A DNA stretch of 64,000 nucleotides from Bradyrhizobium sp. WSM471 (GTDB taxonomy: Bacteria; Pseudomonadota; Alphaproteobacteria; Rhizobiales; Xanthobacteraceae): NCBI RefSeq assembly GCF_000244915.1, contig NZ_CM001442.1, positions 3,038,001 through 3,102,000 on the forward strand. Reading direction: 5' to 3'. The translations under genes and the position numbers were made by a program. The notes under the pieces were generated by a model that was not told the DNA's origin, made no database searches, and was given only the letters and a program-made list of their open reading frames with translations. Position 1 is the first letter of the stretch. Each line of letters begins with the position of its first letter. Below are positions 16,077 to 24,387 of this stretch, one piece after another.

Positions 16077-17264
16077 GTGACGTCAGACGCTCCGAGACCG
16101 CCGCCGCGCCGCCGCTTCTTCGGCGCCTTCGGGCAGCGCGAGCTGAAAGGCCTGTTCTGGCAGGCCCTGGTGGTCGGGATCGCGGTCGCGGTCATCGTCT
16201 TTCTCTGGTCCAACACGGTCACCAATCTCTCCGCGCGCCGCATCACGACCGGTTTTGCCTTCCTCGGCCGTGAGGCCGGCATGCCCATCTCCGATAGCCT
16301 GCTGGCCTACAATCCGAGAGACTCATATCTCTGGGCCTTCGTCGTCGGCATCGCCAACACACTGCGCGTCGCCGTGATCGGAATCGTGCTTGCAACGATC
16401 CTGGGCACGGTGATCGGCATCTCGCGGCTGTCGGCCAACTGGCTGCTGTCGCGGCTGGCCGCGGTGTATGTCGAAACGCTCCGCGACATCCCGCTGCTGC
16501 TCCAGCTCCTGTTCTGGTACGTGCTGATGCAGGCGCTGCCGGCCGCGCGCGCGGCATGGCGGCCGATCGAGGGCGTGTTCCTGTCCAATCGCGGTCTGAT
16601 CCTGCCGGCGATTCCGATCGGGACGCCGCAGCTTTGGGTGCTCGGCACCGCAGTGCTCGGACTTGTCGTATTCTATGTCATCCAGCGGCGGCTCATCGCG
16701 CAGCAAATGCGCGACGGCAAGCCGCGGCCGGCCTGGCCTTTCGGACTCGGATTGCTCGTTGTGTTGCCTGCGGCGGTGTCCGTGCTTCTCGGCGTGTCCT
16801 GGACGATCGAATGGCCTGAGTTGCGCGGCTTCAACTTCGTCGGCGGGCTGACGCTGGCGCCGGAATATTTTGCGCTGCTGATCGCGCTCGTCACCTACAC
16901 CTCGGCCTTCATCGCCGAGATCGTGCGCAGCGGCATCCAGTCGGTGCCGCGCGGCCAATGGGATGCCGCCAATGCGCTCGGATTGCGCCGCAGCTTCATG
17001 CTGCGGCAGATCATCCTGCCACAGGCGCTACGCGTCATCGTGCCGCCGATGACGAGCCAGTACCTCAACCTGACCAAGAATTCTTCGCTCGCGGTGGCGA
17101 TCGGCTATCAGGACGTGGTCTCGATCGCCAACACGACGCTGAACCAGACCGGGCAGGCGATCGAGGCCATTGCCTTGATCATGGCGGTGTTTCTCACCAT
17201 CAGCCTCGGCATCAGCTTCTTCATGAACTGGTACAATTCGCGCATCGCGCTGGTGGAGCGCTGA
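16077..17264 (+). CDS. Polar amino acid ABC permease, AapQ-like
   Basis: A 395-residue inner-membrane permease with the His/Glu/Gln/Arg/opine-type topology. An N-terminal membrane segment is followed by the permease core, the coupling helix EAA-like region GQWDAANALGLRRSFMLRQIILPQALR near residues 290-320, and further helices. Its length matches AapQ. GTG 16077 is the likely start, with AGAAGGA upstream; the frame stays open 60 bases further through the putative operator, so a longer protein is unlikely. It is separated from the second permease by 2 bases. No ATP-binding subunit follows. Confidence 0.88.
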   Translation: MTSDAPRPPPRRRFFGAFGQRELKGLFWQALVVGIAVAVIVFLWSNTVTNLSARRITTGFAFLGREAGMPISDSLLAYNPRDSYLWAFVVGIANTLRVAVIGIVLATILGTVIGISRLSANWLLSRLAAVYVETLRDIPLLLQLLFWYVLMQALPAARAAWRPIEGVFLSNRGLILPAIPIGTPQLWVLGTAVLGLVVFYVIQRRLIAQQMRDGKPRPAWPFGLGLLVVLPAAVSVLLGVSWTIEWPELRGFNFVGGLTLAPEYFALLIALVTYTSAFIAEIVRSGIQSVPRGQWDAANALGLRRSFMLRQIILPQALRVIVPPMTSQYLNLTKNSSLAVAIGYQDVVSIANTTLNQTGQAIEAIALIMAVFLTISLGISFFMNWYNSRIALVER

Positions 17265-17266
17265 CC

Positions 17267-18373
17267 ATGACGGCGATCGCCGACATTCCGGAAGCACCGC
17301 GCGCCGCCCGGCGCCCGCAGATCGGCAACCCGGTGCTGCGCTGGCTGCGCACCAATCTGTTCTCGTCGATCCCGAACGGCATCGTCTCGGTCATCTTGCT
17401 GACCGTGCTCGCAAAGGCCATCTTCAGCTTCGCGCAGTGGGGCATCGCCAATGCGGTCTGGCTCACCCCGGCGAACGATTCCAGCGCCTGCCGCGCGGTA
17501 CGCGGCGTCGGCGCATGCTGGGCGATCATCCCCGAGAAATACCGCTTCATCCTGTTTGGCACCTATCCGTTCGACGAGCAGTGGCGGCCGGCGCTGGCGG
17601 TACTGCTGTTCATCGCCCTGTTCTATCTCTCCAGCCGCCGCGCCTTATGGCGGCGCGAGTTGGCCTATCTCTGGATCGGAGCGCTCGCGCTGATCAGCGT
17701 GCTGATGTGGGGCGGCATACTTGGCTTGTCGTTCGTCTCGCAAGACCGTTGGGGCGGCTTGCCGGTGACGCTGATCCTGGCGACCTTCGGTCTGGCCTTC
17801 GGCTTCCCGCTCGGCATCCTCGTCGCGCTTGGCCGGCGCTCAAAACTGCCGGCGATCCGCTCGCTGAGCGTGCTCTATGTCGAGCTGATCCGCGGCGTGC
17901 CGCTGGTCAGTCTGCTGTTCATGGCGAGCGTGATGTTTCCGCTGTTCATGCCGAACGGATTCAACATCGACAAGCTCCTGCGCGCGCAGGTCGCAATCAT
18001 CCTGTTCGCGGGTGCCTATCTTGCCGAAGTCATTCGCGGCGGCCTCCAGGCCGTGCCCCGCGGACAATACGAGGCCGCCGACGCGCTCGGCCTGTCCTAC
18101 TGGCGCAAGAACTGGCTGATCGTCCTGCCGCAGGCGATCCGCCACGTCATCCCGCCGCTGGTCAACACCTTCATCGCCTTCTTCAAGGACACCAGCCTCG
18201 TTCTGATCATCGGTATCTTCGACCTGCTGACCACGGCCAAGACCGCGATCATCGATCCGGCGTGGCAGCAATTCTCCGTCGAAGTCTACATCTTCGTCGC
18301 CGGGATCTATTTTGTCTTCTGCTTCGCGATGTCGCGGTATAGCCGGAGCCTGGAGGCGACGAGCGGAAGGTGA
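17267..18373 (+). CDS. Polar amino acid ABC permease, AapM-like
   Basis: The second permease of the pair, 368 residues. It has the AapM-type long N-terminal part (LRTNLFSSIPNGIVSVIL, WAIIPEKYRFILFGTYPFDEQWRP) and the coupling helix GQYEAADALGLSYWRKNWLIVLPQAIR near residue 265-292. The ATG lies 2 bases after the previous stop, so translation is probably coupled. In typical aapJQMP loci an ATPase gene follows; here a family B palindrome and a convergent amidase gene come next, so the energy-coupling subunit must be encoded elsewhere. Confidence 0.9.
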   Translation: MTAIADIPEAPRAARRPQIGNPVLRWLRTNLFSSIPNGIVSVILLTVLAKAIFSFAQWGIANAVWLTPANDSSACRAVRGVGACWAIIPEKYRFILFGTYPFDEQWRPALAVLLFIALFYLSSRRALWRRELAYLWIGALALISVLMWGGILGLSFVSQDRWGGLPVTLILATFGLAFGFPLGILVALGRRSKLPAIRSLSVLYVELIRGVPLVSLLFMASVMFPLFMPNGFNIDKLLRAQVAIILFAGAYLAEVIRGGLQAVPRGQYEAADALGLSYWRKNWLIVLPQAIRHVIPPLVNTFIAFFKDTSLVLIIGIFDLLTTAKTAIIDPAWQQFSVEVYIFVAGIYFVFCFAMSRYSRSLEATSGR

Positions 18374-18381
18374 GGATTCTT

Positions 18382-18519
18382 CACCTCGTCCCGTTTGCGG
18401 GGAGAGGTCGATCGCGAAGCGATCGGGTGAGGGGGAATCTCCGCGAGTTGAACTGTCACCGTCTTCGCGGAAGCAGCCCCTCACCCCAACCCTCTCCCCG
18501 CAAGAGCGGGGCGAGGGAG
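18382..18519. repeat. Family B palindromic intergenic repeat
   Basis: The left arm CACCTCGTCCCGTTTGCGG and the right arm ending in CTCTCCCCGCAAGAGCGGGG are complementary. An inner GATCGCGAAGCGATC hairpin lies between. The element sits between convergent genes and may serve as a bidirectional transcription end. Related copies lie at 44658 and 48841. Confidence 0.8.
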
Positions 18520-18548
18520 TCTACCGAGCCCGCTGCGTCTTCCTCGTT

Positions 18549-19967
18549 CTACTTCTTCACCCGCGGATCAATCGGCGTCGTGCCGCGCACGCCCAGAATA
18601 TCCTCCAGCACCTTCGCGCCGGCGATCACCTGCGCATCCGCGCGCGGAGCCCCGACGATTTGCAGCCCGACCGGCAGGCCCGACGCGGTGAAGCCGCACG
18701 GCAGCGACAGCGCGGGACAGCAGGCGAGCGTGATGGCATAGACGATGCCGAGCCACTCGACGTAATTGTCGAACCTCTTGCCGGCGCATTCGGCGACATA
18801 GCGGTGCTCGATTGGGAAGGGCGGCACGATCGTGGTCGGTACCAGCAGCAGATCGTAGCTCTTGAAGAACTCGACCGCACGCGCGGTCATGCCGACGCGC
18901 TGCGCCTCGGCGCGTTCGAGCTGCTCGATCGTGAGCTTGAGGCCTTCCTCGATGTTCCAGATCACTTCGGGCTTGAGCAGGTCGCGCTTGGTGCGCAGCA
19001 GCTGCGCCTTGCTGATCGCGAAGTCGAACGCGCGCAGTACGTGGAAGCACTCATGCGCCTCGCGCCAATCCGGATGCGCCTCCTCGACGATGGTGCCGGC
19101 TTCGGCGAAGCGTTCCGCCGCCTTCCGCGTGATCGCTTTGACTTCGGGATCCACCGGTGTGATGCCGAGGTCTGGCGAGTAGGCGATGCGCTTCGGCTTC
19201 TTGCCCGATTGTGCCGCTAACAGGAATGAGGTCGCAGGCGCGGGAAGCGACAATGGATCGGCCGCATAGTCGCCACTCATGGCATCGAGCAGCAGCGCGA
19301 GATCCTCGACGTTGCGTGCCATCGGACCGACGACGCCGAGGTTACGATCGATGGCTGATTTTGGAGTATGCGCGACCCGGCCAATGCTGGGCCGCATGCC
19401 CACGACGCCGCAGAAAGCTGCCGGACTGCGCAGACTGCCTCCCATGTCGGAGCCTTGCGCGAGCCAGGCCATGCCGGTGGCGAGCGCAACGGCCGCGCCG
19501 CCTGACGAGCCGGCTGCCGATTTGGACGTATCCCAGGGATTGAGGGTCGCGCCGAACACCTCGTTGAAGGTGTTGGCGCCCGCACCGAATTCCGGCGTGT
19601 TCGACTTGGCATAGACGACCGCGCCGTTGGCCTCGAGATTCTCGACCAGGATGTCAGACGTCGCCGGGATGTTGTCCTTGAAGATCGGCGAGCCCTGGGT
19701 GTTCAGCACGCCAGCAACATCGGTCAGGTCCTTGATTGGCACCGGCAGGCCTGCAAGCAGCCCGCGCGCGCCGGCGGGCTTCCGCATCAGCGCCTTTGCG
19801 CTATCCCGCGCGCGCTCGAAGCACAGCGTCGGCAGCGCGTTGACCTTGCCATCGACTTCACCGATGCGCTTCTCAAGCACATCCAAGAGCTCCAGTGGCG
19901 AGACGTCGCCGGACCGCAGCTTGTCGACGACGGTGCACGCGGTTTCGCGGATCAGGTCTTGAGACAA
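18549..19967 (-). CDS. Amidase-signature family hydrolase
   Basis: A 472-residue amidase with the complete Ser-cisSer-Lys triad: Lys79 in LPVPIKDLTD, the cis-Ser in AAGSSGGAA at about 154, and the nucleophile Ser178 in GSDMGGSLRSP. The C-terminal LPCGFTASGLPVGLQIVG is also typical. The start is TTG 19967, supported by AGGAG 8 bases upstream; no nearby ATG preserves the family N-terminus. The substrate (an aliphatic, aryl or amino acid amide) is undetermined. A family C repeat lies upstream of its start. Confidence 0.9.
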   Translation of the reverse strand: MSQDLIRETACTVVDKLRSGDVSPLELLDVLEKRIGEVDGKVNALPTLCFERARDSAKALMRKPAGARGLLAGLPVPIKDLTDVAGVLNTQGSPIFKDNIPATSDILVENLEANGAVVYAKSNTPEFGAGANTFNEVFGATLNPWDTSKSAAGSSGGAAVALATGMAWLAQGSDMGGSLRSPAAFCGVVGMRPSIGRVAHTPKSAIDRNLGVVGPMARNVEDLALLLDAMSGDYAADPLSLPAPATSFLLAAQSGKKPKRIAYSPDLGITPVDPEVKAITRKAAERFAEAGTIVEEAHPDWREAHECFHVLRAFDFAISKAQLLRTKRDLLKPEVIWNIEEGLKLTIEQLERAEAQRVGMTARAVEFFKSYDLLLVPTTIVPPFPIEHRYVAECAGKRFDNYVEWLGIVYAITLACCPALSLPCGFTASGLPVGLQIVGAPRADAQVIAGAKVLEDILGVRGTTPIDPRVKK

Positions 19968-19991
19968 CTATTTTACTCCTAACTCTGGACT

Positions 19992-20069
19992 GTCATTCCG
20001 GGGTGACCGAAGGGCGAACCCGGAATCTCGAGATTCCGGGTTCGATGCTTCGCATCGCCCCGGAATGAC
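19992..20069. repeat. Family C palindromic intergenic repeat
   Basis: The outer arms GTCATTCCGGGG (19992-20003) and CCCCGGAATGAC (20058-20069) are exact complements. A perfect 26-base palindrome centred on CTCGAG occupies 20017-20042, and a small GATGCTTCGCATC hairpin lies to its right. It separates two same-strand genes. Confidence 0.85.
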
Positions 20070-20093
20070 CGCGTCTAAATCATCTCGGGGCAA

Positions 20094-20870
20094 TCAACCC
20101 CATCCCGCGCTGATTCCGCCATCCACCGTGTAAATCACGCCCGACGTATACCCCGCGCGATCCGACGCCAGGAACGCCATGAGGTCGCCGATCTCGCGCG
20201 CATGGGCAGGCCTGCCGAGCGGCAGGCTCTTCTGAAATTCCTTGTAGCGGCTCTCGTCGCCGAACTGGTGCTTTGCCCGCGTCTTCAGCAGGGTGACGTG
20301 ACGGTCGGTGCCGACAGGGCCGGGATTGATGCCGACCACGCGGATGTTGTCGGCGAGGCTCTTGCCCCCGAGCGCGCGGGTGAAGGCCATCAGCGCCGCA
20401 TTACCGGCGCTGCCGCAAATGTAGTTGGCGTCGAATTTCTCGCCGGCCGCGCCGATGTCGTTGACGATCACGCCGCCGCCCTTCGCCTTCATCTGCGCAT
20501 AGATCATGCGCGTGAGGTTGATGTAGCCGAACACTTTCAATTCCCAGGCGTGGCGCCAGGTCGCCTCGTCGATCTTGTCGATGGAGCCACCGGGAATATC
20601 GCCGGCATTGTTGACGAGGACGTCGATGTCGGCGGCTTCCTTGGCGAGCCGCGTCAAATCCTCGCTCTTGCGCAGATCCACGATGCACGTGGCGGCATCG
20701 ATCTGGTGCGCCGAGCGCAAGCGCTCGGCCAGAGCCTTGAGCTGATCGCCGTTGCGGGCGGCGAGGAGGAGATGGCAGCCTTCCTCGGCAAAGGCCTCGG
20801 CGGCGGCTGCGCCGATGCCCTTGGACGCGCCCGTGATCAGGACGCGCTTGCCACGCAGATGCAGATCCAT
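20094..20870 (-). CDS. Short-chain dehydrogenase-like protein lacking the catalytic tetrad
   Basis: A 258-residue protein with an intact Rossmann cofactor loop (TGASKGIG, residues 13-20) and NNAG at 87-90. At the positions of the classical Ser-Tyr-Lys triad it has Gly140, Gly153 and Asn157, with exactly the usual spacing of 13 and 4, and Lys replaces the helix-4 Asn near 112. The only nearby Tyr is 150. Overall length and the C-terminal VIYTVDGGISAGWG are normal, so this is not a truncated gene. It may bind NAD(P) without classical reductase chemistry, or use another mechanism. It is divergent from the tartrate dehydrogenase-like gene. Confidence 0.85.
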   Translation of the reverse strand: MDLHLRGKRVLITGASKGIGAAAAEAFAEEGCHLLLAARNGDQLKALAERLRSAHQIDAATCIVDLRKSEDLTRLAKEAADIDVLVNNAGDIPGGSIDKIDEATWRHAWELKVFGYINLTRMIYAQMKAKGGGVIVNDIGAAGEKFDANYICGSAGNAALMAFTRALGGKSLADNIRVVGINPGPVGTDRHVTLLKTRAKHQFGDESRYKEFQKSLPLGRPAHAREIGDLMAFLASDRAGYTSGVIYTVDGGISAGWG

Positions 20871-20934
20871 GGGAGTTACTCGCAGGAGAGGAACGGGAAT
20901 AAAATCAGTAGGCGGTCGGCCGCGCCATGGTCAA

Positions 20935-20983
20935 CATTGCAGTGCAGCGTTGCACTGCCGCCGCGTTTGGTCCATTGCAGTGC
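20935..20983. promoter_or_regulatory. Operator-like array between SDR and ttuC-like genes
   Basis: CATTGCAGTGC occurs at 20935-20945 and is repeated exactly at 20973-20983. The first copy is also the left arm of a perfect inverted repeat, GCAGTGCA-GCGT-TGCACTGC (20939-20958). Three half-sites in the divergent gap look like a regulator-binding region; the regulator is not identified. Confidence 0.5.
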
Positions 20984-21027
20984 GGTCAAAAAGGCGGCGG
21001 CTGCCGGAGCAATCAAGGACGTTCTCG

Positions 21028-22101
21028 ATGAGCAAGAAACAATACCGGATCGCGGTCATTCCCGGCGACGGCATCGGCAAGGAAGTGATGCCCGAAGGTC
21101 TGCGCGTCCTGGAGACCGCGGCGAAGAAGCACGGCGTGTCCCTTCATTTCGATCATTTCGACTTCTCGTCCTGGGACTATTACGAGAAGCACGGCCAGAT
21201 GATGCCGGACGATTGGAAGGATAAGATCGGCAAGCACGATGCCATCTATTTCGGCGCGGTCGGCTGGCCGGCCAAGATTCCGGATCACGTCTCGCTTTGG
21301 GGTTCGCTGATCAAGTTCCGCCGCGAGTTCGATCAGTATGTGAATCTGCGCCCGGTACGGCTGATGCCGGGCGTTCCGTCCCCGCTGGCAAACCGCAAGC
21401 CCGGCGACATTGATTTCTGGGTGGTGCGCGAGAACACCGAAGGTGAATATTCCTCCGTCGGCGGTCGCATGTTCCCGGACACCGACCGTGAGTTCGTAAC
21501 GCAGCAGACCGTGATGACCCGCATCGGCGTCGATCGCATCCTGAAGTTCGCGTTCGAGCTCGCGCAGTCGCGGCCGAAGAAGCACCTGACCTCGGCGACC
21601 AAGTCGAACGGCATCTCCATCACCATGCCCTATTGGGACGAGCGCGTGGAGGCGATGGCAACAAAGTTTCCGGGCGTGAAGTGGGACAAGTACCACATCG
21701 ACATCCTGACCGCGAACTTCGTGCTGCATCCGGATTGGTTCGACGTCGTGGTCGGCTCCAATCTGTTCGGCGACATCCTGTCCGACCTCGGCCCGGCCTG
21801 CACCGGGACCATCGGCATCGCGCCGTCGGGCAACATCAATCCCGAGGGCAATTTCCCGTCGGTGTTCGAGCCGGTGCACGGCTCGGCGCCCGACATCGCG
21901 GGGCAGGGCATCGCCAATCCGATCGGCGCAATCTGGTCCGGCGCGATGATGCTCGAACATCTCGGCGAGAAGGAAGCCGGCAAGTCGATCGTCGATGCAA
22001 TCGAGCGCACGCTGGCCGAGCGCACGCTGCGCACCAAGGACCTCGGCGGCAACGCCGACACCACGGCTTGCGGCAAGGCGGTTGCGGACATGGTGGATTA
22101 A
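21028..22101 (+). CDS. ttuC: Tartrate dehydrogenase/decarboxylase-like enzyme
   Basis: A 357-residue member of the isocitrate/isopropylmalate dehydrogenase family, closest by pattern to tartrate dehydrogenase/decarboxylase (D-malate dehydrogenase) TtuC. Diagnostic stretches are IAVIPGDGIGKEVMPEG at the start, FGAVGWP, VVRENTEGEYSSVGG with the metal/substrate Tyr region, and the metal-binding SNLFGDILSDLGP. These enzymes oxidise tartrate or D-malate with NAD and Mn or Mg. ATG 21028 follows an AAGGAC sequence; the upstream in-frame extension crosses the operator region and is not coding. Confidence 0.88.
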   Translation: MSKKQYRIAVIPGDGIGKEVMPEGLRVLETAAKKHGVSLHFDHFDFSSWDYYEKHGQMMPDDWKDKIGKHDAIYFGAVGWPAKIPDHVSLWGSLIKFRREFDQYVNLRPVRLMPGVPSPLANRKPGDIDFWVVRENTEGEYSSVGGRMFPDTDREFVTQQTVMTRIGVDRILKFAFELAQSRPKKHLTSATKSNGISITMPYWDERVEAMATKFPGVKWDKYHIDILTANFVLHPDWFDVVVGSNLFGDILSDLGPACTGTIGIAPSGNINPEGNFPSVFEPVHGSAPDIAGQGIANPIGAIWSGAMMLEHLGEKEAGKSIVDAIERTLAERTLRTKDLGGNADTTACGKAVADMVD

Positions 22102-22120
22102 GGCAGGCCACCAACCACGC

Positions 22121-22252
22121 GTCGTCCCGGCGAAGGCCGGGACCCAATACCCCAGGGAGGAGTTGCGGTACTCGCGGGTAACCGCGAGTCTTCGCCAAAC
22201 CACTTCCTGCGGTTATGGGTCCCGGATCTGCGCTGCGCTTGTCCGGGACGAC
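22121..22252. repeat. Family D palindromic intergenic repeat
   Basis: The ends GTCGTCCCGG and CCGGGACGAC are complementary. Inside are a GGGACCCA/TGGGTCCC pair and a CGCGGGTAACCGCG hairpin. The element lies between convergent genes and could end transcription from both sides. Family members recur at 50436 and 56616. Confidence 0.8.
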
Positions 22253-22268
22253 ACCGGTTTATAATGGC

Positions 22269-23342
22269 TCAGCCCGCGATCTTCTCGATCGCCGCCTGAT
22301 CCAGTCCGAACTTCTTCCCGGCCTCCAAGATCTCCTGCCAGGTGGTCGGATCAACCGGAATACCCTCAGCCAGGCGCTTCTGCTTCGTCTCGCGCTCGGG
22401 CTCGCCGGCGATCTTTACCTTGTCGACGCCGGCAGCGGGCGGTGAGCCGGTGTGCCAGGCGACGAAGCTCTCGACTTCGCGCGCGAGATTGTCACCGGTG
22501 CCGAGCTTGCCGGGGTCGATGACGATCGAGAGCATGCCGTTGAGGACGTTGTACTTGCCATCGGAGGGGCCCTTGACCACCTGTCCGCCGGAGAGCGCGC
22601 CGCCGAGGATTTCGCACACCAGCGCGAGCCCCGAACCCTTGTGCTCGCCGAACGGCAGGATGGCGCCGTGCGGTGGGATCACGGTGTAGCGCGGGTTGGT
22701 GGTCGGCTTGCCCTCGTTGTCGATGATGGTGCCGGGCTCGAGCTCGACGCCCTTGTTGTGGGCGACGCGGGTCTTGCCCTGCGCGATCCTGCTGGTGGCG
22801 AAGTCGAGCACGATCGGGTCCTTGCCCGCGCGCGGGATGCCGACGCAGAACGGGTTGGTGCCGTGGCGCCCATCGCTGCCGCCCCAGGGAGCCACGATCG
22901 GACGCGAGATCACATTGACGAAGTGGATCGAGACCAGCCCGTGATCGATGCACTGCTCGGCCCAGTGGCCGATGCGGCCGATGTGGTGTGAGTTCGAAAG
23001 GCCGACGAGGCACACGCCGTTGCGCTTGGCGCGCTCGGCTGCCAGCTCCATCGCTTCATGGCCGATCACTTGGCCGTACCCGGTGAGCCCGTCGAGGGTG
23101 AGAAGCGGACCGGTGTCGAGCACGATCTTGACGTGCTGGTTCACGGCGAGGCCGCCCGTGGTGACGCTCTGGACATAGCGTGGGATCATGCCGACGCCGT
23201 GCGAGTCGTGTCCCTTGAGGTTGGCCTCGACCAGATTAGTGGACACGAGCTCGGCCTCGCGGTCCGTGGAGCCGCCGGCCTTGACGATGGCACTGATGGC
23301 TTCGATGAGCGGCTGTGCCTTGATGGTGCGGTAATCGGCCAT
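22269..23342 (-). CDS. Malate/L-lactate dehydrogenase family (Ldh2) oxidoreductase
   Basis: A 357-residue NAD(P)-dependent 2-hydroxyacid dehydrogenase of the Ldh2/YbiC family, which is unrelated to classical LDH. Typical segments are ANLKGHDSHGVGMIPRYV (with the catalytic His), SNSHHIGRIGHWAEQ, and PWGGSDGRHGTNPFCVGIP in the cofactor region. Members reduce or oxidise malate, lactate, sulfolactate or ureidoglycolate. The start is ATG 23342. It is the last of a minus-strand series of hydroxyacid and amide enzymes. A family E repeat separates it from the upstream dehydrogenase gene. Confidence 0.9.
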   Translation of the reverse strand: MADYRTIKAQPLIEAISAIVKAGGSTDREAELVSTNLVEANLKGHDSHGVGMIPRYVQSVTTGGLAVNQHVKIVLDTGPLLTLDGLTGYGQVIGHEAMELAAERAKRNGVCLVGLSNSHHIGRIGHWAEQCIDHGLVSIHFVNVISRPIVAPWGGSDGRHGTNPFCVGIPRAGKDPIVLDFATSRIAQGKTRVAHNKGVELEPGTIIDNEGKPTTNPRYTVIPPHGAILPFGEHKGSGLALVCEILGGALSGGQVVKGPSDGKYNVLNGMLSIVIDPGKLGTGDNLAREVESFVAWHTGSPPAAGVDKVKIAGEPERETKQKRLAEGIPVDPTTWQEILEAGKKFGLDQAAIEKIAG

Positions 23343-23377
23343 TGTTAGTGCTCTTATCCCTTCCCAATATTGCGGTG

Positions 23378-23468
23378 CGTAGGGTGGGTTAGGCGAAGCC
23401 GTAACCCACCTCTTCTGTCTTCGCGGACGTCGAGAGTGGTGGGTTACGCTTCGCTAACCCACCCTACG
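23378..23468. repeat. Family E palindromic repeat overlapping a gene end
   Basis: CGTAGGGTGGGTTA at 23378 pairs with TAACCCACCCTACG ending at 23468, and an inner GTAACCCACC/GGTGGGTTAC pair lies between. The right edge supplies the last residue and stop codon (23464-23466) of the minus-strand dehydrogenase gene. Confidence 0.8.
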
Positions 23469-24375
23469 TTTTCACGATCCGGCGGCAGTGCTCCCACGCC
23501 GCGCCAATCAGGTTCTCGCTCGCCTCCGGTGTGCGGAAGGCCGAATGCGCCGACAGCGTCACGTTGGGCAGCTTGGTCAGCGGATGATCGCCGGGCAGGG
23601 GCTCGATGTTGAACACGTCGAGGCCGGCGTGGCGGATGTGGCCCGACTTCAGCGCATCGATCATGGCGGCCTCGTCGACGACGGCGGCGCGGGCGGTGTT
23701 GATGAGGATGACGCCTGGCTTCATCTTCGCGATCATCTCGCGGGTGATCATGCCGCGTGTCTCGTCGTTGAGCAGCAGATGCAGCGATACGACGTCTGCT
23801 CTCGCCAAAACCGTGTCGAGATCGGCGAATTCCACGCCCGGATAGCTCTTCGGCGAGCGGTTCCAGGCGATCACCTTCATGCCGCTGCCCGAGGCAATGC
23901 GCGCGACCTCCGCGGCAATACCGCCGAAGCCGATCAGGCCGAGCGTCTTGCCGGTGAGCTGCATGCCGTCTTCGCGGAGCCAGTTTCCGCCGCGCATCTC
24001 GCGGTCCATCATCGCGATGACGCGGGCCGAAGCCCACATCAGCGCGATCGCGCATTCCGCGACCGCCGTGTCGCCATAGCCCTTGATCAGGTGCACGGAG
24101 ATGCCGAGCTCGGCGAGCTCCTCCGGATTCATGTAGCTGCGCGCGCCGGTGCCGAGGAACACGACGTGCTTCAACCCTGCGCAGTTCTTTGCGACATCGG
24201 TCGGCAGCGCGGTGTGGTCGACGATCGCGATCTCGGCGCCGTCGAGGATTTCAGGATATTGTTCGGGCTTGATGTCGGGATCCCTGTGGATCCGAACCTT
24301 GGGATCGCCCGGTTGCTCCAGCCGCTCCATGATCACGGCAAGAGCCTCATTGGCGTCGACGAAAACTCCGCGCAT
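23464..24375 (-). CDS. D-isomer-specific 2-hydroxyacid dehydrogenase
   Basis: A 303-residue NAD-dependent dehydrogenase related to D-3-phosphoglycerate and D-glycerate dehydrogenases. The nucleotide loop is LGLIGFGGIAAEVA, the substrate Arg is in NTARAAVVDE, the catalytic Glu is in LDVFNIEPLPGDHPL and the acid His in LSAHSAFRT. The N-terminal GTGARSYMN loop is also conserved. The natural substrate is not readable. Its stop codon falls within the family E repeat. The upstream amidohydrolase gene ends 12 bases before its start region, so the two are likely cotranscribed. Confidence 0.9.
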   Translation of the reverse strand: MRGVFVDANEALAVIMERLEQPGDPKVRIHRDPDIKPEQYPEILDGAEIAIVDHTALPTDVAKNCAGLKHVVFLGTGARSYMNPEELAELGISVHLIKGYGDTAVAECAIALMWASARVIAMMDREMRGGNWLREDGMQLTGKTLGLIGFGGIAAEVARIASGSGMKVIAWNRSPKSYPGVEFADLDTVLARADVVSLHLLLNDETRGMITREMIAKMKPGVILINTARAAVVDEAAMIDALKSGHIRHAGLDVFNIEPLPGDHPLTKLPNVTLSAHSAFRTPEASENLIGAAWEHCRRIVKT

Positions 24376-24387
24376 GGTTCTCTCCGG

